Shown piece after piece: positions 1 to 8,900 of a stretch of 15,097 nt of DNA. Every line of letters starts with the position of its first letter. Position 1 is the first letter of the stretch. Source of the DNA: Amoebophrya sp. AT5.2 (taxonomy: Eukaryota > Sar > Dinophyceae > Syndiniales > Amoebophryaceae); assembly GCA_005223375.1 (NCBI GenBank), contig RXOD01005247.1, positions 1-15,097 of the forward strand, read 5' to 3'. The notes under the pieces are model-generated. The model was given only the letters and a program-made list of their open reading frames with translations, did no database searches and was not told the DNA's origin. The translations under genes were made by a program, and so were the position numbers.

Positions 1-64
1 CTTTGCCTATAGTTTGCCAGAGACAGGGAAAGAAACACAGCTTTGCCTATAGTTTGCCAGAGAA
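1..64. repeat. Direct repeat of about 24 bp, period 40
   Basis: The block starting CTTTGCCTATAGTTTGCCAG occurs at 1-24 and again at 41-64, separated by 16 bases. Its first eleven bases appear inverted near 2089-2098, so it may be part of the terminal motif of the surrounding repeat unit. Confidence 0.85.
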
Positions 65-98
65 AACAACAAGAAACGAACGACAGACGACAAACGCT

Positions 99-143
99 AC
101 AGAAAACTTCCCCCCCATACAGAAAACTTCCCCCCCATACAGG
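99..143. repeat. 20 bp tandem repeat with C7 tract
   Basis: Two exact tandem copies of a 20 bp unit (ACAGAAAACTTCCCCCCCAT) are followed by a truncated third, ACAGGAAAC. The core AGAAAACTTC is the reverse complement of the motif repeated at 1992-2067. Confidence 0.9.
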
Positions 144-202
144 AAACTAGGAACCCCACACAGAAAGGCTTCACTGTCGCCAAGCTATGTTTTTCTGTAG
201 CC

Positions 203-330
203 TCTGGCACTGCTGGCACTGGCACTGGCATTGCCAGTCCGGGACCACACAGAAAAACTTCGAACAGGGCTCCGGCACTGGCACTGCCACTGGCAAGCTA
301 CTGGCACAGCTTCTGTTGCCACTGGCATTA
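203..330. repeat. TGGCAC / CACTGGCA short-repeat tract
   Basis: The hexamer TGGCAC (and GCCACTGGCA variants) recurs many times between about 203 and 330 without a strict period. The related GGCACTGGC occurs again in the right arm at 2022-2030, which links the two arms. There is no coding signal. Confidence 0.75.
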
Positions 331-559
331 AGCTACAGCATTCAGAAGATGGCGAGTGGTTTTGTCAGAAAACTGATCGAACACCCATCGATCCTTCCAG
401 TTCATCTTGAACACTCTGCATGCATGTACATGCGCCCTCGCCCACGGACGCTAATACTAGCGCGCCTCCTGATGCTGCTAGTTCTAGTTTCGCGCGCAGT
501 GCGAGGGGCGGACGTTCTTGGCGGTCTCTGGTGGCCAGCAGCGTGCGCGATCAGCATGC

Positions 560-1850
560 ACAACTGGGGCGAGGAACTTTGGCCCGACGCTCTCGCGGCG
601 CCGGGCGGCGCTGGCAGCGACCTCGGGCGGAGGCTTTTGCTGTCTCACGCACAATGGGCCGGGCGAAATTTCTTTGGGCCATCAGTGTCACACTGGGGGA
701 AAAAATATTCGTCCGACGCTCGTCCTTGCGAGAACGAGGCTGCGAGGGCCTCGCCGCGTCGCGAAAAGCTCCTGCTGATGCGCGCGCAGCGCGCAAGACA
801 AAATTTTTTGACCCAGCGACACACTTGGGCGAAGGCGAACAAGTTTCGTCGGCCACCCTCGTCGCAACGGCATTGCATGCAAACGCGGGCCAAGGCTGTT
901 GCATGCTGTCGCGCGCGCAGCGCGCCAGACGAAAATTTTTGACCCAGCGACACACGTGGGCGAACAAGTTTCGTCGGCCACTCTCGTCGCAACGGCATTG
1001 CGAGCGCGAGCGAGAACTGCTGCATGCTGTCGCGCGCGCAGCGCGCCGGACGAAAATTTTTGACCCAGTGACACACTCGGGCGAAAAAGTTTCGTCGGCC
1101 ACTCGCATAGCACACGATCGCGTTGCGAACTCGAGGCAAGGGTTTTGCTGTCGCGCGTGCAGCGCGCCAGACGACAGTTTCTGACCCAATGACACACTTG
1201 GGCGAATAACTTTCGCCCGATCCTGTCGCCGCAACGGCATTGCAAACTCCCTCGAGCGAAAGCTTTGGCCTGCTGCCGCGCGCGTAGCGCGCCGGACGAA
1301 AATTTTTGACCCATCGACAAACTTGGGCGAACAAGTTTCGCCCGATGCTCTCGCTGCAACGGCATTGCAAAGTCGAGCGAAAGCTTTGGCATGCTGCCGC
1401 GCGCGTAGCGCGCCGGACGAAAATTTTTGACCCAATGACACTCGTGCGAAAAAGTTTCGTCGGCCACTCTCGTCGCAACGGCGTTGCGCACTCGAGGCAA
1501 GGCGTTTGCTGTCGCGCGCGCAGCGCGCCAGGCGAAAATTTTTGACCCAGCGACACACTTGGGCAAGAAGCTTTCGTCCGATGCTCTCGTCACACTCACA
1601 GCGACATTGCAAACTCGAGCGAAAGACTTTCCATGCTGTCGCGCGCATAGGGCGCCGGACGAAAATTCTAGGCCCAATGACACACTTGAGCGAAAAAGTT
1701 TCGCCCGCCGCTCTCGTGCAACAGCATTACGATCTCGAGCCAGGGTGGTTGCTGTCGCGCGCCCAGCGCGCCAAATGAAAATTTTTGGACTAGCACTAGC
1801 TACTCATGTGGGCACCAGCCTGCAGGACGAACTCGGGCAGAGGTTTTTCA
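560..1850. repeat. Tandem array of ~120 bp units with a palindromic GC core
   Basis: About ten imperfect copies. The landmark GACGAAAATTTTTGACCCA, or a clear variant, places its GACCCA end at about 676, 810, 941, 1062, 1183, 1308, 1429, 1544, 1671 and 1797, giving spacings of 115-134 bp with 121 the most common. Each unit then reads roughly: a GCGACACACTTGGGCGAA block, AAGTTTCGTCGGCCA or AAGTTTCGCCCGAT, a CAACGGCATTGC block, CGAGCGAAAGC, and TGCTGTCGCGCGCGCAGCGCGCC. The last block contains GCGCGCAGCGCGC, a perfect inverted repeat around one central base, kept in nearly all copies. The centre (921-1620) is best preserved and both ends decay. Long open frames across the array on both strands are discussed among the rejected items. 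Confidence 0.92.
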
Positions 1851-1991
1851 GTCGCATCACCTTGGCCGAAAATCCTCGGCCCACCATCGCCAAAGCCCTC
1901 ATTGAAACTGCGCGAGGATGTGGCCTGCGCGGCCGCTCTGCTCCCATCCGCTCAGCCTTGTCCCGTAGAACGCTGGCGGCCCCGGCCTCCC

Positions 1992-2067
1992 GAAGTTTTC
2001 TGTAGCTCTGAAGTTTTCTGTGGCACTGGCTAAGTTTTCTGTAGTGCCGGGGCTAAGTTTTCTGTAG
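1992..2067. repeat. Four copies of (G)AAGTTTTCTGT(AG)
   Basis: Copies begin at about 1992, 2010, 2032 and 2055, spaced 18-23 bp, with TGGCACTGG and TAGTGCCGGGG between them. They are inverted relative to the AGAAAACTTC copies at 97-143 and 247-261 and form the right arm of the candidate foldback-like unit. Confidence 0.9.
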
Positions 2068-2100
2068 TATTTTTTTTTGCCTAAGATCTATAGGCAAGCG

Positions 2101-2851
2101 GTAAAAAAAAATACAACTGGAAAAACTGCACCGGAGCAGCGGAGAAACTCACAGCGACAGAAAAACTACCAGCAGAAAGGCCCAGCGCTGAGCAATGCGA
2201 AAGCGAGCACTCTGGGCAGAGAGTTTTTGCATCAGCCTGGGCCGCCTCAACAGTTTTCTTGGTTATGGACGCTCTCTATGAACGCCTGCCCAGGGAGTAG
2301 AAGGAGCCCTTACGACCTGGGCGGAGCAAAAGTGCGCGCATTGGTATTGGACAAATTTGCAAGGGTGGGATGGGGGCTCATTGGCCGTATGTCGCGCCTC
2401 CTGGCCGGCGGGAGTTTGAGTTTTGGTGGGGTGTACCCGCTTCGGATTTGGTACGCGAGAAAAAGAGAGTCAGCAGGCGGGCAACGGCAAAGGGATCAGA
2501 AAGCAAGCAAACCAGCCAGCGAGCAACTGCGACGGCGAATCTGATTCCGAAAGCGTAGGCGAGCAGTCCGGCTACTTAATACGCCCCGAATCGATGCACA
2601 GGCACCGGGGAAAGACCGCTGGCCAGCGCAGAGTGCTGCGCATTCCAAGAAACGGGCCCGGAGTATATTTTTTGATTCTGGTTGTGGTTACAACTGGCGC
2701 CCTTTCGATGTCGCGGTCTTGTCTCGCCAACTCCGACCGAACAGATAAATCGCAGTCGTACCGCGCTGCGCCTCTTTCAGAATCAGAGCCAGAGGTCTTG
2801 GGCTTAGGCACGAGCACATGTATACGATCCGAAGTGTCCTACCTGCTGTTG
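2101..2851. other. No recognisable gene
   Basis: The first 80 bases still contain scattered GAAAAACT-like motifs related to the arms of the neighbouring repeat unit. Beyond that I see no recognisable protein, RNA gene or clear repeat. Short open frames exist on both strands, but none has family-like sequence. Confidence 0.5.
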
Positions 2852-3034
2852 TCAAACGCATCGAGTAGTGTAGTTAGCAAGCACCTGCCCCCAGCCTGCG
2901 AACCAGAACCCGAAGCCGATGAGGAGCTCCTTTTCCTTCTCGATGTGTCCGGTCTCATATAGCCCCAGTAAGAAGATGCACAGCGCAAAGGCCGTCAGCC
3001 CCAGCGGGGCCGGATTTGCGCAGTCCAGGGCCAT
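2852..3034 (-). pseudogene. Fragment resembling GPR1/FUN34/YaaH (acetate transporter family) N-terminus
   Basis: This 60-codon minus-strand frame opens MALDCANPAPLGLTAFALC, continues through a hydrophobic segment and a charged turn (HIEKEKE), and then reads GFGFWFAGWGQVLA. The ANPAPLGL signature followed by a first membrane segment, and then a second segment ending in GG-x-x-Q-x-x-A, is the typical beginning of the GPR1/FUN34/YaaH family, whose members transport acetate or succinate across membranes. Family members have about 190-290 residues and six membrane helices; only the first one and a half to two are present here. Resemblance stops after VLA and the frame ends a few codons later. It could be a first exon with the rest elsewhere (GGGCAG/GTGCTT near 2890 could be a donor, and GCTAAC follows) or a truncated relic. 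I found no continuation in the three minus frames down to about 2560. An in-frame stop lies eight codons upstream of the ATG. Family identification is from memory of the motif, not a search. Confidence 0.55.
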
Positions 3035-3704
3035 TTTTCGCGCAGTTCGTTGTCCTTATCCAACTATTGCAATTGCTTTACTTTTTTTTATTACCAAATC
3101 ACCTATGTTGCCGATCGCTCGGGAAAGACTTAGTTGTCAGACAGTAGTTCTGGGGGGGTTTTCGCTTTTTCCTGTTGTAGCGAGCTAGAGGTAGAGCTGC
3201 CGGAATAATTAGCAAGACCTTCAGCTGCTACGCCGCGGATCACTTCAAACGGCAGGAACCATCGCCCCACTATATGTGCCGGCGCCTGTTCTTGTACTCG
3301 CAGTCGCACCGAATCAGGCATATTCTCCTGCAGGCAACAGTCACCACACCGACGCGTCGGGCGCCACACTTTCGATCACCGATGCCCGGTAATTTTTCTC
3401 CCGCACGCTATCACGGCCACCGCCGTCAATCGCCATACGGCTTGTAACAGAGAAAGACGCTCGCCACGTCCTTCCATCCATCCGGCACGTAGTCACTAGG
3501 CTAACACTATCTTTTTGGCAACAAAAACAGCCACGCAAATGCACCCTGGAGCTTGGTAAACATATAAGTAGTACGGTGGGTGTCGGGCGGCTCAGCTAAA
3601 CAACGGAGGGACGAAGCAAAAAAAGCGGCGGTGCGCTCTTGATGTATGTTGTACTTGTAGAGCAATATGTAGTTGCAAGTCAATGAATCTGCGCCAAGTA
3701 GTGA
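3035..3704. other. No recognisable gene
   Basis: This stretch lies upstream of the transporter-like fragment on its strand. It holds an AT-rich patch (about 3060-3105) with an A/T homopolymer that could be promoter or intergenic DNA. Several short minus-strand frames are open but have no family-like features. Confidence 0.45.
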
Positions 3705-4065
3705 TGTGCTGTGGCGCGATGGAGTGCCGCCCTGTATTCTGGAGAGAAAGCCCATATGGGTCTTCTTCTACAAAGCTACAGACTATAGCGCTGCGCCCCT
3801 GGAAACAACCAGAGACCCCCACTGCAAACTAAACACAGCTACCTGAGATTACGCCTGTCGCAAGTACAACCCTCCCAAACTAGCACACCCATGTCCTGGA
3901 TGGAGTTGCCGCCTGGATTCATCTGAAAAAATAGTCCATCTGGGTCCACTCTTCAAAACTATACAGATTATAGCGCTGCGCCCCTGGAAAACCAGAGACC
4001 CCCACTGCAAGCCAAGCACAGCCCTCCTGCGCAACCTCCACGGACTAGCACACCCATGGGGCCGC
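3705..4065. repeat. Imperfect tandem duplication of about 165-185 bp
   Basis: Two adjacent copies share blocks in the same order: GGAGT(T)GCCGCC..GTATTCTGGA/GGATTCATCTGA, CATATGGGTC/CATCTGGGTC, TATAGCGCTGCGCCCCTGG, CCAGAGACCCCCACTGCAA, and CTAGCACACCCATG. The TAGCGCTGCGCC block begins at 3786 and 3971 (offset 185). The TAGCACACCCATG block begins at about 3881 and 4046 (offset 165), so a small indel separates the copies. A short third start may follow the second CACCCATG. The duplication produces similar peptides in open frames on the minus strand, which I do not regard as genes. Confidence 0.85.
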
Positions 4066-4160
4066 CTTCTCGTCGATATGCGTGCGCGGGTCCTCTCCCC
4101 CTTCTCTGGGACCGATACACATGCGCAGGTCCCCGGCAGGATATGTTTCGCCCCGACGTA

Positions 4161-4228
4161 ATGCCTTTCCTTTTGGTATAACGTATTGCTGCACAGTGAA
4201 GTACAGATTATGCCTTTCCTTTTGGTAT
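4161..4228. repeat. 19 bp direct repeat, period 49
   Basis: ATGCCTTTCCTTTTGGTAT occurs exactly at 4161-4179 and again at 4210-4228, separated by 30 bases. Nothing nearby suggests what it belongs to. It could be a remnant of a small local duplication. Confidence 0.9.
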
Positions 4229-5974
4229 GTATTCCGAAGGGTTCTATCGACGTGAATGCGAAGTAGTACAAACCTTTTAGAGAAATAATGCGGATAAAAA
4301 TGGCGAACAGCCTACCAGCCTCTATGTACATATTGTGTGCGATTTTCATTTGGAAAAAGGTAGCAGTTCGTGGCGACCTGCTTCTTGATTTGATGATTGA
4401 GATTGTTGCATGGATTTAGTGCTCTGTAGGGGTAGTGCCCGCCGGCAGTGATGCTCTCTACCTCGTTCTTACGCTATCGACTTCAATGTGAAACCCTCTG
4501 ACGAAGCTTTTGTACAAATATTTAATGGCTTTGTTTGTAAAGACAAAGTAACTACACTACGCTACCGACTCGAAGCGCGTGCGCAACCTTGTCCTTACGG
4601 CTTGAAGACATTAGCGAGCGCGTTAATCAATCTCATGTCATGAGACGTGAGAGAGTAGTCCTATATTACGAATGTCTTATTGCCCAAACCGAAATCTTCT
4701 CCCTAATTATTACTTACTGCCTCATTATCAGCGTGCCCGTACGTGTCTCAGTAAAAGCGTGTTTGCAAATTAATAGTCCCTCTAGTGCGAATCTATCGGC
4801 GTTTCCGCTCCATCACCTCGCGGCTTCTCGTTCGCTGGCCTGCGGGGGAAAAAGAATTAAAAAACGAATTTCCATTTGTTTCACGCGCAAACCCCTGCGC
4901 CTACTCTGCACACAATAGTGCTAAAACAGGGATCGCTGCGCACACGAAGTGATCTTTCGAGATCTTCGGCGGACTGGAAACAGAAGAAACAGAACAGGAA
5001 AAGGATGATCGTCGACATGTGGTTAGCGGCAACCACAATTCATCTTTTGGCTCTTTTGCTTTCTTCAGTTCTCTCACTCCAATTTCCCAAACTGAAATTA
5101 TCTCGTCGTAGGCTTGAGCCATACGCGAGTAGAAGAAAGGATTCATTCATTTAGAGGTCGGTTCAAATGTGGACAGCGAGCGTAATGAAGATTAGGGTTT
5201 GTTTCTACTATCGTGGTGTGACAACAAAAACGTCCTTCGGACCCCGAGATCTTCATCACTCATCCCGTCCAGAAAAACCTCGCTCTGCCTTTGCATCGCT
5301 CGATTCTTTCAACAAAGAACACCGACCGAAAACTTCGAGTATGCGCAACTGGCAATCCTCTCAGTTCCCGGGGGGTCCTTTAAAGAAAGAAGCGGCTTCG
5401 TCGTTTCTTCTTCTTCTCCTCGCGCTGAGGCTCCCGCTTCTTCGGTAAGTTTGAGCTGCAAACGACCCAGCCACCACAACAGCAACCGGTTCTTGCTCAT
5501 CTCGCTTCCGCGTAAATCCTCCAGAGGATCCCCGCATCCGCACTGGTAAACATGGTTGCCCCGACCGGTACCCTTTGGTTGCCGCAGGCTCGTGTTGAAC
5601 AAAAGTAACGCTCCATGCCGAATCTGCCATGAAGCCTCTTGATCGAAGGACTTGTACTGAATGCTGACGTCTCGTGTATTTTGCATGTCGTGCAGAAGAG
5701 GTGGTGATGCTTCTTGGCTTTCCCAAAAACGTACAGCAGGTTGATTCCGGAACTGGTCCTTGCATTTTTCAGACAGAAGAGAAAGCGCGTTTCGCTGGCG
5801 ATTGCTTCATCAAATTGTTCTTCACGAATTGGCGCGGCAGATAAATTTATCCCAAAATTACTTCTTCAAATTCCCCAGTAGATTTGACAGGTGGCACAGA
5901 AACTTGACAACCATTTTGTACTTGTGCTGCTGAATGACTTCCAAAGTTGAAAACGTAGATGAAGGTTTGTCGTT
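4229..5974. other. Non-coding flank; expected to contain the retrotransposon 3' UTR and 3' LTR
   Basis: Directly downstream (minus-strand sense) of the Pol stop, so a polypurine tract and a 3' LTR are expected here. I cannot mark LTR ends because the 5' LTR is outside the window and no pair can be compared. A purine-rich stretch on the minus strand opposite 5401-5419 is one possible polypurine tract. From about 4360 to 4910 the sequence is more AT-rich than its surroundings. Small inverted repeats are present at 4631-4645 and 4951-4964. Some short minus-strand frames (5309-5686, 5361-5765, 4901-5146) look mildly protein-like but match no family I know. Confidence 0.4.
4631..4645. repeat. Short perfect inverted repeat
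   Basis: TCTCATGTCATGAGA has seven-base arms around a single central base. It could be a protein-binding palindrome or chance. There is no coding context. Confidence 0.5.
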
Positions 5975-8900
5975 CTAGATCAATGTCGTGTCCGGCGCCA
6001 AAGGCTTTTCCCAGGTGTAGCGTCTCCTGTGAACAAAAACCTGCCCGATCGGAAGATCGAGGACGCCGCGGAGGATGTCGCTCAGCTGCTGGATCTTCTG
6101 GCCCGTCGCGATCTTGGTGAAGTTATCACCTGGATTGACCTTATCGGTCACAGAACCGAGTTCCCACTCGGAGCGGCAGTAGGAGGACTTTACCCGAGCA
6201 AGGATTTTGAAAACCCCTGCATCGGAAAACGAGATCACCGACTTGCTCACCACGCGCAAGACGGCACTCCTCGAATCCGACAACACCACGCCGGGCACCT
6301 TCACTCCCCAGTTCCGCAGTTTGTGCATCGTCATCTCGATGATCGGAATAGCCTCACCCAGGCTATGCAGCTCCACGTCGTACGACGAAGGACTCACTCC
6401 TGCCATGAACATCGTGTCTCCATGAAGATAAGAGCACCGCACCCGCACGGTCTCCAGCTCCTGGAACTCCTTGATCGTGGCAACCCGCTGGATGCCCTTC
6501 TGTCGCTTTTCGTACTTCTCCCAGTCCTCCTGACTGATGGACAGGAAGACGTACCCCAGTTGCCCCCGCAACTGTTTTGCTTTACGGCTGATGGGATCTT
6601 TCTCTGTCGACGGCATTTCCACAGCAGCAAACCGCTTGCGCTTCCGCCGAGACGTTTCGCTTTTCTCAGTCGCCCCCATCGCCGTTTCGCAGCGGTCGTA
6701 GTCCCCCAAGAATTCCATCCCGAACTCCCGGGCAAGCTCCCGCTTCTCTTCCAGCAGCTGCTCTTCCTTGATCGGCAAGCAGTACTGTTCGTCCTCTTCC
6801 TGCAGCGCTTCTAGCAGGACGTCTCCATGGCAAGGAAACGGGCAACAGAAACAGCCCAACTTCTTCCCACGAAGTTCCTTGACCTGCTCCTTCAGCCCGC
6901 TACGCTGGAAGAAGTCTCGGCACTTCTGGATGACCTGGTCGCGGTTACCGTCGCGTGGCGCGCGAAATGGGTTTCCCCATTTCGACCCCCGGCCGATGTA
7001 CACGTTCCGCGGGTCGCTTTTTCTCCACGTCGCCACGTCTCCACCGCGCACCTGTCCTCCTCCGTACACCGTGTTTAGGTTGACCAGCTTGGTTTCCGCC
7101 TCCTCTTCGACCCCAGCTACCATTTCATCGCTCGTCGGTTGCTGGAAGGAAGCATCAGGAAAGATGGCCAGGAGCTCCTTCTCATAGCTCAAATCGATCG
7201 TCGTCCCGTTCGATTCCTGTTTCGCTCGAGAAATCACCCCGTTCTGGGATTTCACCCAACGCCCGTCTTTCTCCAAATCCGAACCCAACGCCAAAGCCCT
7301 GGTTGGCAATGTCACTTCAGGATGTGCACGCCCGATGAAGAGGAGAGAGCCGCGGCGTCCCTTGAGCGCGCTGACCTGTTCCTCGCCGAGGATCTTCGAA
7401 AGATCCTCGGGCACCTCCATGCTGTTCAGCTCCTCGATCTTCTGTTTCATCGAGAGGCTGACCTTCTGCGCGCTTTGGTCGTAGTGGATTTGGATGCCGG
7501 TAAAAACCAGTCCATCGACGGCGTCGCTCCATTTTTCGAGTTGAAAGCGCTTCCGCAGCTCCTCGGACAGGTACTTGAAGTCCACCTCCTCACCAACAAA
7601 AAGGAGATCATCTACATGAAGTCCGATGTAGCTGTTTCCGCGCCGGAACACGCAGGGGCTGCTTGAGGTTGTCCGAAACCCGATCGCGTGCAGGAATTGT
7701 GAAAATGTCCTGTACCACATCAAAGCAGCCTCCCGCAAACCGTACAGGGAGATATTCATGACAAAAATATCTCCCGGCCCGATGTCGTACCTGGCCCGCA
7801 ACTCCTTCAGTACGTACTCCTGCGTAACATTGAAGGGGAACTTGAGTCTCGGTCTGTTCGAGGGCCGAAACCTCAAGTTCTTCAAGAAGGCCCGGGGTAC
7901 GTCTCCGGACTTCATTACGCGCCGGCCGCGGACTCGTCGAAGGCTGCTGATGATGAGGCGAAGCTCCAACTCCGAAAGGGTTGGCGATTCTGCTGCTGCA
8001 CTCACCGTCGACTGATGGCCGCCCGGCACCAAACGTATCGCTACTTTAAAGTGCCAGGGCGTGACCATTTTGAGGTCTGCGATCGCCCTCGACGGCAGAA
8101 TCCCTTCATCCGCGCATGGATCTCCCTGCTTCCATTTTTCCACCAAATTTTTCGTCAGCAGATTCCCCCACTCGGTCGTGTGTCCTCGCAGGAGGAGATC
8201 CGGCGCATCGAGTCCTTTTCCTTCTTCAATAAAACTGTGGTCGGAGTCAGCCCATTTTAGCGCGCCGCACAGCTTCTCCACCACTTCCTGGTGTTCTGCG
8301 CACTTCGGGTCGAGCACCGACATCAGTCCCAAATCCGGCCGAGACTCAGAAGGGTTCAGACTGCACACGACAAGTCGAGCAACGCACTCACCTCCGGCAG
8401 CAACGTAGTCCTCCTTCGACTGGACCGCGCGCACCCTCTTTCGCCCCCAGCTCAGCAGGACTTCTTTCTGCGTGCTGGGATCCGCAAGTTCGCGATGCTC
8501 GTCTCGCCACCCGTGCACTACTTCGATCGCAAGCGGACTGATCTGCACCCCGTCGTGGTTCTCGAAGGCCCGCTTCGCGATCATCTGCCACAGAAGACTG
8601 TCCTCCTTGACTGGTCCTTCTTTCTCGCGCAGAAGCAGCTTATTGATCACCCGACGATCCTCGCGCTTGGGGTTACGAATAAACTCCGCAAGCGTCGCCG
8701 GTTCGTCTTTGTCATCCTCAGCATCACCTGCGTCCTCCGGCTCTGGAGCGGGCTTCTGGTTGACTGCAGCGACTTGTTCTGTCTCCCCGATGGTGGTCAT
8801 CAGCTTCTTCCCGATCGACCCCACCTTCTTGTAGAACGTCGTCTTCCCAGTCCACTTTCGCCCCTGCTGCACAGGCTGGTGCGCTGTTGGTGATTCAGCT

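Larger units (their letters stand above)
1..2100. mobile_element. Candidate foldback-like repeat element (non-autonomous)
   Basis: A tandem array is flanked by arms with short motifs in mainly opposite orientation. The left arm has CTACAGAAAACTTC (97-110), ATACAGAAAACTTC (117-130) and CACAGAAAAACTTCG (247-261). The right arm has the reverse-complement motif AAGTTTTCTG four times between 1992 and 2067. The outermost left motif CTTTGCCTATA (1-11, 41-51) is matched inverted by TATAGGCAAG at 2089-2098. Repeated, inverted subterminal motifs around a repetitive core are typical of foldback-type elements and some non-autonomous DNA transposons. There is no transposase and no visible target-site duplication, and the left boundary may be outside the window. 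The inversion is imperfect: TTTTCTGTAG also occurs once in the left arm (191-200), and GAAAAACT-like motifs continue to about 2175 on the right. It could instead be a complex satellite. Confidence 0.4.

Noticed and set aside
560..1850. CRISPR-like array
   Set aside because: The units are about 120 bp and diverged along their whole length, with no short identical repeats separated by unique spacers and no cas genes. The context is eukaryotic.
187..2005. Overlapping open frames of 173-365 codons on both strands across the tandem array
   Set aside because: They arise from a stop-poor GC-rich repeat whose common period is not a multiple of three; their peptides merely repeat the array and match no family. 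Not annotated as genes.
3592..4349. Minus-strand frames with repeated GSLVFQGRSAI-like peptides
   Set aside because: The repetition is explained by the nucleotide duplication at 3705-4065; there is no family resemblance.
4951..4964. GATCT-TTCG-AGATC hairpin as a terminator or structural RNA
   Set aside because: The stem is only five pairs, with no U-tract, neighbouring RNA gene or eukaryotic context for an intrinsic terminator.
4901..5146. 81-codon minus-strand frame beginning MNPFFYSRMAQAYDE
   Set aside because: The first half looks mildly protein-like, but the second half is low-complexity Ser-rich, there is no recognised family, and it lies in the expected 3' region of the retrotransposon. 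It could be an exon; not supported.
5401..5419. Polypurine tract and 3' LTR start
   Set aside because: The minus strand is purine-rich here, but without the 5' LTR for comparison and without a clear TG...CA pair the boundary cannot be supported.
5309..5765. Two overlapping minus-strand frames just downstream of Pol
   Set aside because: They overlap in different frames and have no recognised domain. They may be retrotransposon 3' UTR or LTR.
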